Positions 1 through 9,673 of a stretch of DNA of 64,000 nucleotides are shown piece by piece. The position numbers and the translations under genes are program-made. The stretch spans positions 496,001 to 560,000 of the forward strand of contig NZ_CP127382.2 of the NCBI RefSeq assembly GCF_003286645.3, given 5' to 3'. This DNA is from Aerococcus tenax (lineage in GTDB: Bacteria > Bacillota > Bacilli > Lactobacillales > Aerococcaceae). How positions within the stretch are numbered: position 1 is the stretch's first letter; each line of letters starts with the position of its first letter. Under the pieces are notes generated by a model. The model was not told the origin of the DNA. It was given only the letters and a program-made list of their open reading frames with translations, and did no database searches.

Positions 1-1
1 T

Positions 2-1846
2 AATGTCATTGCGGAAACCAACCGGCCGACCTTGGTCTTAGCCCATAATAAAACCTTAGCGGGGCAACTGTATTCAGAGCTCAAGGAATTCTTCCCCCAT
101 AACGCAGTCGAATACTTTGTCTCTTACTATGACTACTACCAACCGGAGGCCTATGTGCCCTCGAGCGATTCCTATATTGAAAAATCGGCCTCAGTCAATG
201 ATGAGATTGATAAGCTCCGCCACTCAGCCACCTCATCGATTTTGGAACGCCGTGATACCATCATTGTGGCTTCGGTGTCCTGTATCTACGGTTTAGTGGA
301 CCCAATGGAATATAAAAACCATGTCCTTTCTATCCGCCAAGGCCAAGAAGTTGACCGTAACGACTTTATGCGGCGTTTGGTGGATATGCAGTATGAGCGT
401 AATGACATTGAGTTCCGCCGTGGGACTTTCCGGGTACGCGGGGATGTGGTGGAAGTCTTCCTGCCTTCCCGCGATAGTGAAGCCATCCGGGTAGAGTTCT
501 TTGGCGATGAAATTGATCGGATTCGTCAAGTTGATGTTTTGACCGGTGAAGTCAAAAATGACGTCAAACACTATCCCATCTATCCGGCCACTCACTTTGT
601 GGTTGATTATAACAAGATGCAAAGAGCGGTTGACTCCATTGAGGCTGAATTGGAAGTTCAATTGAAGAAGTTTAATGATGAAGGCAAACTCTTAGAAGCC
701 CAACGTCTGGAACAGAGAACTCGCTATGATATCGAAATGCTATTAGAAATGGGCTATTGTAACGGGATTGAGAACTATTCCCGCCATATGGACGGTCGGG
801 CTCCTGGTCAACCCCCATATACCTTGCTTGATTTCTTCCCTGACGATTACCTACTCATGGTTGATGAATCCCACATGACCATGCCCCAAGTGCGTGGTAT
901 GTACAACGGCGACAAGGCCCGCAAGGAACAGTTAGTCGATTATGGTTTCCGCCTGCCTAGTGCCTTAGACAACCGGCCTTTGAAATTAGCTGAATTTGAA
1001 GAACGGGTCAACCAAGCTATCTATGTTTCCGCTACCCCTGGAGACTATGAAATTGAGAAGTCTAATGGCGAAGTGGTGGAACAAATTATCCGGCCAACCG
1101 GTCTCTTAGATCCCAAAGTGGAAGTTCGCCCGATTAAGGGTCAAATTGATGACTTGATTAGTGAAATTAATGAGCGAGTCGATAGAGGCGACCGGGTCTT
1201 TGTCACCACTCTGACCAAGAAAATGTCAGAAGACCTGACCGATTACTTAGAAGAGGTCGGCATCAAGGTGAAATACCTACACTCGGATATTAAAACCCTC
1301 GAGCGGACCGAGATTATCCGTGACCTCCGTCTGGGCGTCTTCGATGTTCTGGTGGGGATTAACCTCCTGCGGGAAGGGATCGATGTGCCAGAAGTGTCTC
1401 TGGTGATTATTTTAGACGCGGACAAGGAAGGCTTCCTCCGTAATGAGCGGTCGCTGATTCAAACCATTGGCCGGGCTGCTCGTAATGAAAATGGCCATGT
1501 GATTATGTATGCTGATACCGTGACCGGGTCCATGCAGGCAGCCATTGATGAAACTGCTAGACGTCGGGCGATTCAAGAGGCTTATAATGAAGAACATCAC
1601 ATCACCCCGAAAACCATCCAAAAAGAAATTCGTGATTCCATCCGCATTACTACCGCAGTGAACAATGCAGAAGAAAATGAATCGCTCATGGATACCATCC
1701 GGGGCATGAACCGCAATGAAAAAGAAGAAGCTGTCCACAATGTGGAATTAGAAATGCGTCAAGCCGCTAAAGACCTGAATTTTGAGAAAGCGGCTGAATT
1801 GCGGGATATTATCTTAGAACTCAAAGCGGAATATAAGATAAAATGA
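2..1846 (+). CDS. uvrB: UvrABC excinuclease subunit B (5' end outside window)
   Basis: UvrB is the damage-verification helicase of nucleotide excision repair. It is loaded by UvrA and recruits UvrC for incision. The frame is open from base 2, so the first 40-50 residues with the Walker A loop lie outside the window. Visible are the tyrosine-rich beta-hairpin ([12 protein letters not shown]) that inserts between DNA strands, the DESH helicase box (LMVDESH), VSATPGDYE, and the helicase V/VI block ending QTIGRAARN. The C-terminal UVR motif (around [20 protein letters not shown]) binds UvrC. About 614 residues are present of the roughly 660 usual in Firmicutes. UvrB is commonly LexA-controlled, but its promoter is not in the window. 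Confidence 0.97.
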   Translation, partial: NVIAETNRPTLVLAHNKTLAGQLYSELKEFFPHNAVEYFVSYYDYYQPEAYVPSSDSYIEKSASVNDEIDKLRHSATSSILERRDTIIVASVSCIYGLVDPMEYKNHVLSIRQGQEVDRNDFMRRLVDMQYERNDIEFRRGTFRVRGDVVEVFLPSRDSEAIRVEFFGDEIDRIRQVDVLTGEVKNDVKHYPIYPATHFVVDYNKMQRAVDSIEAELEVQLKKFNDEGKLLEAQRLEQRTRYDIEMLLEMGYCNGIENYSRHMDGRAPGQPPYTLLDFFPDDYLLMVDESHMTMPQVRGMYNGDKARKEQLVDYGFRLPSALDNRPLKLAEFEERVNQAIYVSATPGDYEIEKSNGEVVEQIIRPTGLLDPKVEVRPIKGQIDDLISEINERVDRGDRVFVTTLTKKMSEDLTDYLEEVGIKVKYLHSDIKTLERTEIIRDLRLGVFDVLVGINLLREGIDVPEVSLVIILDADKEGFLRNERSLIQTIGRAARNENGHVIMYADTVTGSMQAAIDETARRRAIQEAYNEEHHITPKTIQKEIRDSIRITTAVNNAEENESLMDTIRGMNRNEKEEAVHNVELEMRQAAKDLNFEKAAELRDIILELKAEYKIK

Positions 1847-1906
1847 TATTACTCAATTATATAAACTATGCTTATTAACAGTAAAAAAGTAAATAACCAT
1901 AAAAGA

Positions 1907-1944
1907 ATAGCTCCCCTTTGCCTAATTTAGCAAAGAGGAGCTAT
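1907..1944 (-). terminator. intrinsic terminator between convergent uvrB and PAP2 genes
   Basis: A 15-bp stem (1907-1921 with 1930-1944) carries an 8-base loop. On the minus strand the single imperfection is a G-U pair and the hairpin is followed by TCTTTT, so it best serves the PAP2 gene. It can also stop uvrB transcription. Confidence 0.8.
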
Positions 1945-1974
1945 TTCCTCTTCAGATTTATCTTTTGTTTTTGA

Positions 1975-2865
1975 CTAGTCCTTATTGTCATCACTAGGGT
2001 CAGGCTCTGCTTCCAATTTCTCTAAATCGTCAGCTAAGTCTTGGCCCTCAGCAGTGTCTAAGCTAGTGATGAAGCGGTCCTGTGTGTCTGGATCCTCACT
2101 CTTACTGTGGATAACATGGAGCTGGGGCGTGGATTCTTCCTCTTCAGCTGGATCAGGACTTTCTGGTTCATCTCCCCAGTCTTCGGCTTGCTCGCCTTCT
2201 TGGTCAGTTGGCTCATCTTTAATAGCCCTCGGAAAAGCAGGTAAGAGAGTGCTGGATAAGCTTAACCAGGCTACCCCTAAGGATAAGCCGGCCACGATGT
2301 CGGAAAAATAATGAACGCCAAGATAGACCCGGCTGAGGGCAATGGCTAGGCAGAGGATCCCTGCAGCAATTCCTAAAATTTGTCGCTTCTTGTAAGAACG
2401 GACAAAGTAAAAAGCAATTAAGCACAAGCCCCCATACATTAAGACGCTCCCCATGGAATGGGCGCTAGGGAAGGAATAACCGCCTTGTTCAATAAGGGGT
2501 TGGATGAAACTAGGGCGTGGACGTTTCACAATATACTTAATACTTTGGTTACCGAGCAGGACACCAAGAATAAGTTGGCTAGAAAACCAAATCCCTAGGA
2601 AACGGTACCTGAAGTAATAGAGAATGGCACTGATAATGAGGGCGACAATAATAATATAAACCGTGGTCCCCATTTCGGTGAAGTAAGTGACAAAGGTCTG
2701 CCACCACTGAGGCCCCCAAGCAAATAGTGCTCCGCCAATCGCCTGATCAGCCCCTTGGATAAAGGCAGGATGGATGGCTGCCGTTAAACAAATTAAGGCG
2801 AAGGGGATCAAGGCAAGTAGCGAGCCGAGTAAATGGGGGAAGAATGTTCGATCTAAATGTTTCAT
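1975..2865 (-). CDS. PAP2-family membrane phosphatase with acidic C-terminal tail
   Basis: This is an integral-membrane phosphatase of the PAP2 (type 2 phosphatidic acid phosphatase) superfamily, which includes undecaprenyl-diphosphate and phosphatidylglycerophosphate phosphatases. The three family motifs are present in order: KRPRPSF, PSAHSMGS (SGH-type, here SAH) and SRVYLGVHYFSDI with the catalytic His. About six membrane segments precede a roughly 85-residue hydrophilic tail rich in Glu, Asp, Ser and Pro, which is not part of the PAP2 fold. The start ATG is preceded by AAGGAG at a good distance. It is one of three minus-strand genes in the window. The substrate cannot be told from sequence; a lipid pyrophosphate carrier is likely. 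Confidence 0.85.
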   Translation of the reverse strand: MKHLDRTFFPHLLGSLLALIPFALICLTAAIHPAFIQGADQAIGGALFAWGPQWWQTFVTYFTEMGTTVYIIIVALIISAILYYFRYRFLGIWFSSQLILGVLLGNQSIKYIVKRPRPSFIQPLIEQGGYSFPSAHSMGSVLMYGGLCLIAFYFVRSYKKRQILGIAAGILCLAIALSRVYLGVHYFSDIVAGLSLGVAWLSLSSTLLPAFPRAIKDEPTDQEGEQAEDWGDEPESPDPAEEEESTPQLHVIHSKSEDPDTQDRFITSLDTAEGQDLADDLEKLEAEPDPSDDNKD

Positions 2866-2962
2866 AAGACTTCTCCTTTATTATAATTATCTTTATTTTA
2901 AGTGAAAAACTGGAAAAAGGCCAAAAATTGATGGTAATGTCGAGTAAAATTAGGGATATTTC

Positions 2963-2991
2963 TTGCAAGTTTAACCGATTTCTCGTATAAT
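2963..2991 (+). promoter_or_regulatory. promoter of rpsO
   Basis: TTGCAA (2963-2968) and TATAAT (2986-2991) are separated by exactly 17 bases, about 100 bases upstream of rpsO. Confidence 0.85.
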
Positions 2992-2997
2992 GACTGC

Positions 2998-3045
2998 TGT
3001 GCTATAGCACAACCATTTTCTTGGTCAGCCGAATCACCAACGGCT
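2998..3045 (+). promoter_or_regulatory. rpsO 5' leader with two small hairpins
   Basis: A perfect palindrome TGTGCTATAGCACA (2998-3011) is followed by AGCCG/CGGCT pairing (3027-3031 with 3041-3045). S15 represses its own translation through leader structures in several bacteria, so this leader is a candidate site. The match to any described S15 leader class was not tested. Confidence 0.4.
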
Positions 3046-3089
3046 TACTCAGACTATGGAAGAATACAAGAGAAAGAAAGGTGAATATA

Positions 3090-3359
3090 ATGGCATTAAC
3101 TAAAGAAGAAAAAGACGCTATTATCGAAAAATACGCAACACATGAAGGGGATACTGGTTCTGCTGAAGTACAAATTGCTTTATTAACTGCAGATATCAAC
3201 AACCTTAACGAACACGCTAAAACTCACAAGAAAGACCACCATTCCTACCGTGGTTTAATGAAGAAAATCGGTCACCGTCGTAACTTACTAGCTTACTTAC
3301 GTAACAAAGACGTTACTCGTTACCGTAACTTGATTAAGAGTTTAGGTTTACGTCGTTAA
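3090..3359 (+). CDS. rpsO: 30S ribosomal protein S15
   Basis: S15 binds 16S rRNA in the central domain and nucleates the platform of the small subunit. The 89-residue product is the standard length, with the conserved [10 protein letters not shown] and RRNLLAYL segments. The start ATG at 3090 follows GAAAGGTGA; an in-frame start further upstream would add an unrelated extension and is not used. The gene has its own promoter and terminator and lies before pnp, as in many bacteria. Confidence 0.98.
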   Translation: MALTKEEKDAIIEKYATHEGDTGSAEVQIALLTADINNLNEHAKTHKKDHHSYRGLMKKIGHRRNLLAYLRNKDVTRYRNLIKSLGLRR

Positions 3360-3387
3360 TTGAAGCGAACGGGTTCCAAGCCCACAA

Positions 3388-3420
3388 AAAGCGAGATTCT
3401 TTGGAGTCTCGCTTTTTTTA
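3388..3420 (+). terminator. rpsO terminator
   Basis: AGCGAGA (3390-3396) pairs with TCTCGCT (3407-3413), followed by a run of seven T. Confidence 0.85.
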
Positions 3421-3454
3421 AAGTAAAATTGAGATAAAGCCCCTATATTGACCT

Positions 3455-3508
3455 CTTACTAATCAAAGTTATGTGCTTTAGAAAAAACATATAACCTTGC
3501 TTAGTAGG
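3455..3508 (+). promoter_or_regulatory. long leader hairpin before pnp
   Basis: The arm 3455-3474 pairs with 3487-3508 over about 18 base pairs, with two mismatches and a 2-base bulge. The loop is 12 bases. It ends 25 bases before the pnp start and has no T tract, so it is not a terminator. In Escherichia coli a comparable pnp leader stem is cut by RNase III and then degraded by PNPase, giving autoregulation. The same role here is inference. Confidence 0.6.
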
Positions 3509-3533
3509 TGGTTGGGGTAGAAAAGGAGTAAAT

Positions 3534-5654
3534 ATGTCTGAAAAACAAGTATTTAAAATGAATTGGGCGGGCCGTCCGCTCCAAATCGAAGTCGGTCAAC
3601 TGGCTAAACAGGCTAATGCTGCGGCCCTGGTCCGCTACGGAGATACTGTCGTTTTAACCGCTGTTGTTGGGGCTAAGGAAGCCAAAGAAGGCCAAGATTT
3701 CTTTCCTCTTACAGTGAATTATGAAGAAAAACAATATGCTGCTGGTAAAATTCCAGGCGGCTTCATTAAAAGAGAAGGCCGGCCAACTGAACATGCCACT
3801 TTAACTGCCCGTTTGATTGACCGTCCCATCCGGCCCATGTTCCCCGAAGGTTTCAAAAATGAAGTCCAAGTGATTAACACCGTCATGTCCGTAGATAATG
3901 ACTGTAGCCCAGAAATGGCGGCGATGTTAGGGTCTTCCGTGGCCTTAACCATTTCGGATATTCCTTTTGATGGCCCTATTGCGGGAGTCAATGTGGGCCG
4001 TGTAGATGGCAACTTAGTGATTAACCCAACCCTAGACCAACAAGCCCAATCTGATTTGGAATTGACTGTTGCTGGGACTCAAACGGCTATTAATATGGTG
4101 GAATCCTCTGCCCAAGAATTAAGTGAAGAAGAAATGTTAGAAGCCTTGATGTTTGGTCATGCCAACATTAAGGAACTTTGCTACTTCCAAGAAGAGATCC
4201 GTCAAGCAGTCGGCCAAGAAAAAATGCCTTTTGAAGCGGAAGCTTTTGCTCCAGAAACTGAAGCGGAAGTCTATACTCGCTACCATCAAAAAATGGTTGA
4301 CGCCATCCAAATCTTTGACAAGTTGGAACGTGAAGAGGGCGTTCAAGCGGTTAAGGACGAAATGATTGAGTTTTACGATAGCCAATTCTTAGATGACGAA
4401 GACTTTGTCGCTAAACATAATCAAATTGTGGCCCTAGCTGATAAGTTAGAGTATGACGAAGTTCGCCGTCTAATTACCGAAGACAAGGTCCGTCCTGATG
4501 GGCGTAAGATTGACGAAATTCGTCCCCTCTCTTCCGAAGTAGGGCTCTTGCCACGGGTTCATGGGTCTGGTTTATTTACCCGGGGACAAACCCAAGTTCT
4601 CTCCGCATGTACCCTAGCGCCCCTATCTGAATACCAACCCTTGGATGGGATTAGTCCTGAAACCGAACGTCACTTCATCCACCACTACAACTTCCCTCAA
4701 TATTCAGTGGGGTCAACCGGTCGTTACGGTTCACCAGGTCGTCGGGAAATTGGTCACGGGGAATTAGGTCACCGGGCCTTACAAAGAGTGATCCCTTCCC
4801 AAGAGGCATTCCCTTATACCATTCGTTTAGTGGCTGAAGTCTTAGAATCTAATGGGTCTTCTTCCCAAGCTTCTATTTGTGCAGGGACGCTGGCCTTGAT
4901 GGATGCTGGTGTGCCGATCAAAGCACCCGTAGCGGGGATCGCTATGGGCTTGATTATGGACCAAGAAGATAACAATAAATATACTATTCTAACCGATATC
5001 CAAGGCCTCGAAGACCACTTAGGCGATATGGACTTTAAGGTAGCCGGAACCAGACAAGGGATTACCGCCTTGCAAATGGATATTAAAATCAAAGGAATCA
5101 CTGAAGATATCCTCCGTGAATCCCTAGCCCAAGCTAAAGTTGCCCGGATGCAACTGCTTGACCATCTCCAAGGTACCTTGGATGCGCCACGTGACCATCT
5201 CAGCCCTTATGCACCGAAGATTAAGATGATTCAAATTAAACCTGAAAAGATCGGTGAAGTCATCGGCAAGGGTGGCGAAACCATCGATAAGATTATCGAA
5301 GCTACCGGAGTCAAGATTGATATCGATGACGATGGCCAAGTAAGTATTTCTTCCAGTGATGAGGCCATGATTGATAAGGCCATTGAAATCATTGAAGAAC
5401 TCACCTTGGAAATTGAAGTCGGCCAAGTCTTTACTGGAACCGTTACTCGGATTGAGAAATTTGGCGCCTTCGTCCAATTAACCCCTAAACAAAACGGGAT
5501 GGTTCACATTTCTGAACTCCAACATAAACGCACCAATAAGGTTGAAGATGTGGTCCAAATTGGTGACCAAGTCAAAGTTAAAGTCATTGAAGTCGATAAC
5601 CGTGGTCGGATCAACCTCTCCATGAAGGCTTTGACCGACAAAGACGCTGAATAA
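3534..5654 (+). CDS. pnp: polyribonucleotide nucleotidyltransferase (PNPase)
   Basis: PNPase degrades RNA 3' to 5' by phosphorolysis and is part of the Gram-positive RNA decay machinery with RNase J and RNase Y. The 706-residue product has the full architecture: first RNase PH domain (about 12-145), all-alpha linker, catalytic second RNase PH domain (about 325-460), a KH domain with GKGG (about 555-615) and a C-terminal S1 domain (about 622-695). The start ATG follows AAAAGGAG. A long hairpin lies in the leader and rnjB lies two genes downstream. Confidence 0.98.
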   Translation: MSEKQVFKMNWAGRPLQIEVGQLAKQANAAALVRYGDTVVLTAVVGAKEAKEGQDFFPLTVNYEEKQYAAGKIPGGFIKREGRPTEHATLTARLIDRPIRPMFPEGFKNEVQVINTVMSVDNDCSPEMAAMLGSSVALTISDIPFDGPIAGVNVGRVDGNLVINPTLDQQAQSDLELTVAGTQTAINMVESSAQELSEEEMLEALMFGHANIKELCYFQEEIRQAVGQEKMPFEAEAFAPETEAEVYTRYHQKMVDAIQIFDKLEREEGVQAVKDEMIEFYDSQFLDDEDFVAKHNQIVALADKLEYDEVRRLITEDKVRPDGRKIDEIRPLSSEVGLLPRVHGSGLFTRGQTQVLSACTLAPLSEYQPLDGISPETERHFIHHYNFPQYSVGSTGRYGSPGRREIGHGELGHRALQRVIPSQEAFPYTIRLVAEVLESNGSSSQASICAGTLALMDAGVPIKAPVAGIAMGLIMDQEDNNKYTILTDIQGLEDHLGDMDFKVAGTRQGITALQMDIKIKGITEDILRESLAQAKVARMQLLDHLQGTLDAPRDHLSPYAPKIKMIQIKPEKIGEVIGKGGETIDKIIEATGVKIDIDDDGQVSISSSDEAMIDKAIEIIEELTLEIEVGQVFTGTVTRIEKFGAFVQLTPKQNGMVHISELQHKRTNKVEDVVQIGDQVKVKVIEVDNRGRINLSMKALTDKDAE

Positions 5655-5673
5655 GTTTATTTTTTTATAAAGG

Positions 5674-5704
5674 AAGGCTGGGACAAAAGTTCTAGCCTTT
5701 TTTA
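5674..5704 (+). terminator. pnp terminator
   Basis: AAGGCT-GGGAC (5674-5684) pairs with GTTCT-AGCCTT (5689-5699) around AAAA and is followed by TTTTTT. Confidence 0.8.
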
Positions 5705-5713
5705 GTAGCAAGG

Positions 5714-5841
5714 ATCTAATCAAAACCTGCTCCAAGCGCAGAGCAAGCGTTCGCTTCAGGAAATCACGAAAAATTTTCTTTAAAAATTTTTACATCCTTT
5801 TCTTCCAACGATCTTGCTCTTTGGCACGCTTGCCGCACTCT
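5714..5841 (-). repeat. modular hairpin repeat, copy A
   Basis: Read on the minus strand the unit runs from GAGTGCGGC to GGTTTTGATTAGAT. The outer helix is CAAGCG plus AGAGCAAG with CTTGCTCT plus CGCTTG, and the inner helix is AT-rich around AAAAATTTT. The two are joined by the conserved TTGGAAG/CTGAAGCG loop. The outer helix is shared with copies B3 and C; the inner helix is unique here. It lies between the pnp terminator and the asd promoter. Confidence 0.85.
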
Positions 5842-5875
5842 TTTTTGTCTATTGATACTTTACAATGAAGTTAAT

Positions 5876-5904
5876 TTGTGAAAGCCTTGATAATTTGGTA
5901 AAAT
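5876..5904 (+). promoter_or_regulatory. promoter of asd
   Basis: TTGTGA (5876-5881), a 17-base spacer, then TAAAAT (5899-5904) preceded by TGG. Confidence 0.65.
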
Positions 5905-5948
5905 GAGTTATAAGCTTGATCAAACATGAAAATAGAGGGAGTGTAAAC

Positions 5949-6992
5949 ATGACAAAGAAATATAATATCGCTATTGTTGGTGCGACTGGAGCTGTGGGCG
6001 AACAACTCCGTTATTTATTAGCGCAATCCAAGATTCCTTATGACAAGGTGCGCTTACTGGCTTCTAGCCGTTCTGCTGGAAAAGAATTAAGCGTAGGCGA
6101 TGAAAAATATACTGTAGAAGAATTAACTGCTGATTCTTTTGAAGGTATCGATATTGCCTTTTTCTCAGCTGGTGGCGATCGGTCTAAGGAATTTGCGCCT
6201 AAGGCCGTTGAAGCTGGAGCAGTTGTGGTGGATAACACCAGCGCCTACCGGATGGATGAAGACACTCCTTTGATTGTCCCAGAGGTTAATCAAGAAGCCA
6301 TGGATAACCACCACGGTCTCATCGCCAATCCTAACTGTTCAACCATTCAAATGGTGATGGCCTTAAGACCAATTGAAAAGGCTTTTGGCTTAAAGCGGGT
6401 CATTGTGTCGACCTATCAAGCGGTTTCTGGTGCAGGGACTCGAGCTGTTCTGGAAATGGAAAATCAATTTCGCGATATCTTATCCGGTGATTCGATTGAC
6501 GAACCTAAAATTTTACCGGTAGCTGGTGATGAAAAACATTATCAAATGGCCTTCAATGTCCTGGCGCAAATTGATAAGTTCCAAGATAATCACTACACCT
6601 TTGAAGAAATGAAGATGACCAATGAAACCAAGAAAATCCTAGGTCGTCCTGATTTACCTGTTTCAGCAACCTGTGTCCGAGTACCAGTCGTTAAAGGTCA
6701 CGCCGAATCCGTTTATATCGAAATTGACCGTGATGATGTGACCATTGAGGACTTGATGGCTGTTTTAGACCAAGCAGACAATGTGATTGTGGAAGATGAC
6801 GTGAAGCAACAAGTCTATCCGCAACCCGTTAATGCAGTCAATCGTCCTGAAACCTTTGTGGGACGGATTCGCCAAGACTTGGATGTGAAGAATGGCTTCC
6901 ATCTATGGATCGTTTCCGATAATTTATGGAAGGGTGCGGCTTATAATTCCATCGAGATTGCCGAAACCTTAATTGCTCGGAATTTGATCTAA
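5949..6992 (+). CDS. asd: aspartate-semialdehyde dehydrogenase
   Basis: The enzyme reduces aspartyl phosphate to aspartate semialdehyde with NADPH, the branch point to lysine/diaminopimelate, threonine and methionine. The NADP loop GATGAVG is at residues 11-17, the catalytic cysteine at 130 (NPNCSTIQ) and the active-site His at 251 (VKGHAES). At 347 residues the length is normal. The start ATG at 5949 follows GAGGGAGTG; an upstream in-frame ATG at 5916 lacks a ribosome site. It stands as a single-gene unit with its own promoter and terminator. No dapA neighbour is present. Confidence 0.96.
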   Translation: MTKKYNIAIVGATGAVGEQLRYLLAQSKIPYDKVRLLASSRSAGKELSVGDEKYTVEELTADSFEGIDIAFFSAGGDRSKEFAPKAVEAGAVVVDNTSAYRMDEDTPLIVPEVNQEAMDNHHGLIANPNCSTIQMVMALRPIEKAFGLKRVIVSTYQAVSGAGTRAVLEMENQFRDILSGDSIDEPKILPVAGDEKHYQMAFNVLAQIDKFQDNHYTFEEMKMTNETKKILGRPDLPVSATCVRVPVVKGHAESVYIEIDRDDVTIEDLMAVLDQADNVIVEDDVKQQVYPQPVNAVNRPETFVGRIRQDLDVKNGFHLWIVSDNLWKGAAYNSIEIAETLIARNLI

Positions 6993-7013
6993 AAACTATA
7001 AAAGATGAAGTGA

Positions 7014-7050
7014 GCATCTTTACCAATAGGTTATAAAGATGCTTCTTTCC
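7014..7050 (+). terminator. asd terminator
   Basis: GCATCTTTA and TAAAGATGC form a 9-bp stem (7014-7022 with 7034-7042), followed by a T-rich stretch. Confidence 0.75.
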
Positions 7051-7088
7051 TTTATAAAGAATTTTTGTAAGAAGAAAGAGGAGTTGTA

Positions 7089-8909
7089 ATGAGTGGAATA
7101 AGTATTATTCCATTGGGTGGTGTTCGTGAAGATGGTAAGAACATGTACCTGGTCGAAGTCAATGATAAGATCTTTATCTTGGACTGTGGCCTAATCTTCC
7201 CACCTGATGAAATGTTAGGGGTCGATATCATGATCCCTGATTTTACCTATGTCATCGAACACAAGGATAAGGTAGCTGGGGTCTTTTTGAGCCACGGCCA
7301 TGCTGATGCGATTGGGGCCCTGCCTTATCTCTTAAAAGAGGTTAATGTTCCTGTCTTTGGGACGGAATTGACCATTGAATTAGCTAAGATCAATTGTAAG
7401 AAGCGTGGGGTGAAGAACTTCAAAGACTTCTACGTGATCGATGATTCTAACGAGATTGATTTTGATGATGCTGTGGTTAAGTTCTTCAGTACGACCCACA
7501 CGGTCCCAGAATCATTGGGGATTGCAGTCCAAACTGAAGAAGGCAGCATCGTCTATACCGGGGACTTCAAATTTGATTTGACGGTTGGTGATGGTTATAA
7601 GACCAGCTTTAACCGCATTGGCGAAATTGCCTCATCTGGCGTAATTGCCCTCTTGAGTGATTCCCAACATGCGGATTCCTATTTTGAGAATACCTCGGAA
7701 GAAAAACTGGAACAGGCCATTTTAAAGGAAGTGGACAAGGCTAGTGGACGGGTCGTCTTAGCCACGGTGGATAGTAATATATTACGGATCCAACAAGTCT
7801 TAAATGTGGCGCGGGCAACTAACCGCCATGTCTTCTTATCAGGCGACCAAATTGAAGAAATTATCGATGTGGCCATTCGCTTGAACAAGCTCACCATCCC
7901 TTCCAAGAACCTGATCCAACCTAATGACAATTTAAAGAACTTTGCTGACGATGAAATTATTATCTTGGAGACTGGCGAATACGGGGAAATCCTAACCAAT
8001 TTACAAGCCATGTCCAAGGGCTCGCACAAGAATATTAAAATTCAAAAGGGCGACTTAGTCTTGATTACTTCGAGTCCATCCGTGGGCTTAGAAACCGTGA
8101 TGGCTGATACTGAAGATGAGATCTACCGGGCTGGTGGCCATGCCCTCCAAGTCTTATCGGCTTATAAATCCAGTGGTCACGCTTCACCCAAGGATTTGGA
8201 AGTCTTGATTGGCCTTTTCAACCCAGACTATGTGGTGCCGGTGTCGGGAGAATACCGTCTCTTACATGCTCACGGCAAAATTGCTCAAAGCCTGGGCTAT
8301 GATGATGACCATATCTTCCTACTTGAAAAGGGTGACGTCCTTAAATATGAAAAAGGTAAGCTCCGCCTAGCCAGCTCAGTTCCGTCTGAGAATGTCTTGG
8401 TTGATGGGAGTGGGGTTGGCGATATTGGTAATATTGTCTTACGTGACCGCCGGATTCTCTCAGAAGATGGGATCTTTGTGATTGTCTTGACCATTTCGAG
8501 AAGCCAAGGCAAGATTCTTTCCCAACCGGAAATTATTTCTCGAGGCTTTGTCTTTATGAAGGAAAGTACCGACCTCCTTAACGCCAGCAAGGAACTGGTG
8601 CGTGAAGAGGTTGAGAAGGCCTTAGCAGATCCGAAGAACTTTGACTGGGCCGACTTAAAGGGTAAAATTCGGGAAGTAGTGGCTAAATACCTCTACAAGG
8701 AAACCAACCGCCGTCCCATGGTCTTACCGGTGATCATGGAATCTTCTCACCGTCGCGGTAAGCGTAACTTCAAGAAAGAAAACCAAAAGAATAGTTCCAA
8801 TCAAAAGAACAATTCCAACCAAAAAAATAACTCCAAGAAAAATAATAAACCGAATCCAAAAAACAAGCGCAATAAAAATCACAAGCAGAAACAAGATGCG
8901 AAATCCTAG
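7089..8909 (+). CDS. rnjB: ribonuclease J2
   Basis: This is a metallo-beta-lactamase/beta-CASP RNase. RNase J2 partners RNase J1 in 5' to 3' exonuclease and endonuclease complexes and is usually weakly active itself. The metal motif reads HGHADA at residues 69-74, where active J1 enzymes have HxHxDH. The loss of the final His is typical of J2 and sets the assignment. The product is 606 residues, longer than the usual 555 or so, because of a C-terminal tail of about 50 residues built from Asn, Lys, Gln and Ser repeats (NSNQKNNSKKN). The tail is probably disordered and RNA-binding. A homologue of J1 is not in the window. Confidence 0.9.
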   Translation: MSGISIIPLGGVREDGKNMYLVEVNDKIFILDCGLIFPPDEMLGVDIMIPDFTYVIEHKDKVAGVFLSHGHADAIGALPYLLKEVNVPVFGTELTIELAKINCKKRGVKNFKDFYVIDDSNEIDFDDAVVKFFSTTHTVPESLGIAVQTEEGSIVYTGDFKFDLTVGDGYKTSFNRIGEIASSGVIALLSDSQHADSYFENTSEEKLEQAILKEVDKASGRVVLATVDSNILRIQQVLNVARATNRHVFLSGDQIEEIIDVAIRLNKLTIPSKNLIQPNDNLKNFADDEIIILETGEYGEILTNLQAMSKGSHKNIKIQKGDLVLITSSPSVGLETVMADTEDEIYRAGGHALQVLSAYKSSGHASPKDLEVLIGLFNPDYVVPVSGEYRLLHAHGKIAQSLGYDDDHIFLLEKGDVLKYEKGKLRLASSVPSENVLVDGSGVGDIGNIVLRDRRILSEDGIFVIVLTISRSQGKILSQPEIISRGFVFMKESTDLLNASKELVREEVEKALADPKNFDWADLKGKIREVVAKYLYKETNRRPMVLPVIMESSHRRGKRNFKKENQKNSSNQKNNSNQKNNSKKNNKPNPKNKRNKNHKQKQDAKS

Positions 8910-8928
8910 CATTAGAAAGGACTAAGTT

Positions 8929-9534
8929 ATGAAATCTTCCCAACGTTTAGTGATTATCGTTGAAGGCTTACTTTACCTAGCCTTAGCTTTTCTTATTCAG
9001 TTAATTTTCCCAGCGGTTATTTCCGAGTGGGGAATTGCTTTGAGAATTGGCTATACCTTGCTGATTTACTATGCTTTCAGGCGCGGAAATTTTGCCGGAA
9101 GTTTCGCTGGCCTCTTGTTAGGAGCCGTTTCCTGCATTGGACTGGATAACCCGGCTGACCATATCGGTCAAATTATTGGTATGATTATCGCTAGTGGTTG
9201 TTTAGGCATTGCGGGTCTCTTTGCCCGTAATTTACAACGGACCTTGCATAATCGCCGGATGGGGTCGGCCTATCTTAACTTGGTAACCGGCACTATCCTG
9301 GCATGGCTATCCTATTTCTTAGTACGTTTCCTGACTTATGAATATTTAGTCAGTGATCTTAGCCTAACCACCCAGGTTAACTTCCAACAAAATGCCCTGT
9401 CAGCCTTGGTGAATATTGCCCTTAGCCTGATTATCTTGATTGTGATTATGAATGTTTCGGCTAAGAACTTTATCCCTAAAAATACGCCTTATATATCAAG
9501 GCGTGAGCGTTCTCGCTTACTGAATGATGATTAA
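8929..9534 (+). CDS. ThiT/YuaJ-like multi-pass membrane protein
   Basis: A 201-residue protein with about six membrane segments. The segment YYAFRRGNFAGSFAGLLLGA and the later GIAGLFARNLQ resemble ThiT, the substrate-binding subunit of the thiamine ECF transporter. However, the tryptophans that stack on thiamine in known ThiT proteins are largely absent (only two Trp in the protein), and no TPP riboswitch precedes the gene. It starts 19 bases after rnjB with AAAGGAC as ribosome site and ends in its own terminator. If it is an ECF substrate subunit its ligand may differ. It could equally be an uncharacterised membrane family. Confidence 0.5.
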   Translation: MKSSQRLVIIVEGLLYLALAFLIQLIFPAVISEWGIALRIGYTLLIYYAFRRGNFAGSFAGLLLGAVSCIGLDNPADHIGQIIGMIIASGCLGIAGLFARNLQRTLHNRRMGSAYLNLVTGTILAWLSYFLVRFLTYEYLVSDLSLTTQVNFQQNALSALVNIALSLIILIVIMNVSAKNFIPKNTPYISRRERSRLLNDD

Positions 9535-9553
9535 AGCAAATACAGCCCAAGGA

Positions 9554-9580
9554 AGCTGGAGCACTGGCTCCAGCTCTTTT
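9554..9580 (+). terminator. terminator after rnjB-thiT-like
   Basis: AGCTGGAG (9554-9561) pairs with CTCCAGCT (9568-9575), followed by CTTTT. Confidence 0.8.
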
Positions 9581-9633
9581 GCTTATTAGGGGAAGTATGC
9601 CTTTTAGTTTTTATTTTTATTTATTGTGAAATT

Positions 9634-9642
9634 TGCTATAAT
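9634..9642 (+). promoter_or_regulatory. extended -10 promoter of cls
   Basis: TGC-TATAAT is an extended -10 element 32 bases before the start codon. No good -35 hexamer is seen. Confidence 0.55.
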
Positions 9643-9673
9643 CTTATTTAGTTTGAGAGAGAGGTTAGGATTT

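Noticed and set aside
4153..4365. Plus-strand frame inside pnp
   Set aside because: It is an alternative frame of a well-conserved coding sequence, without a start site.
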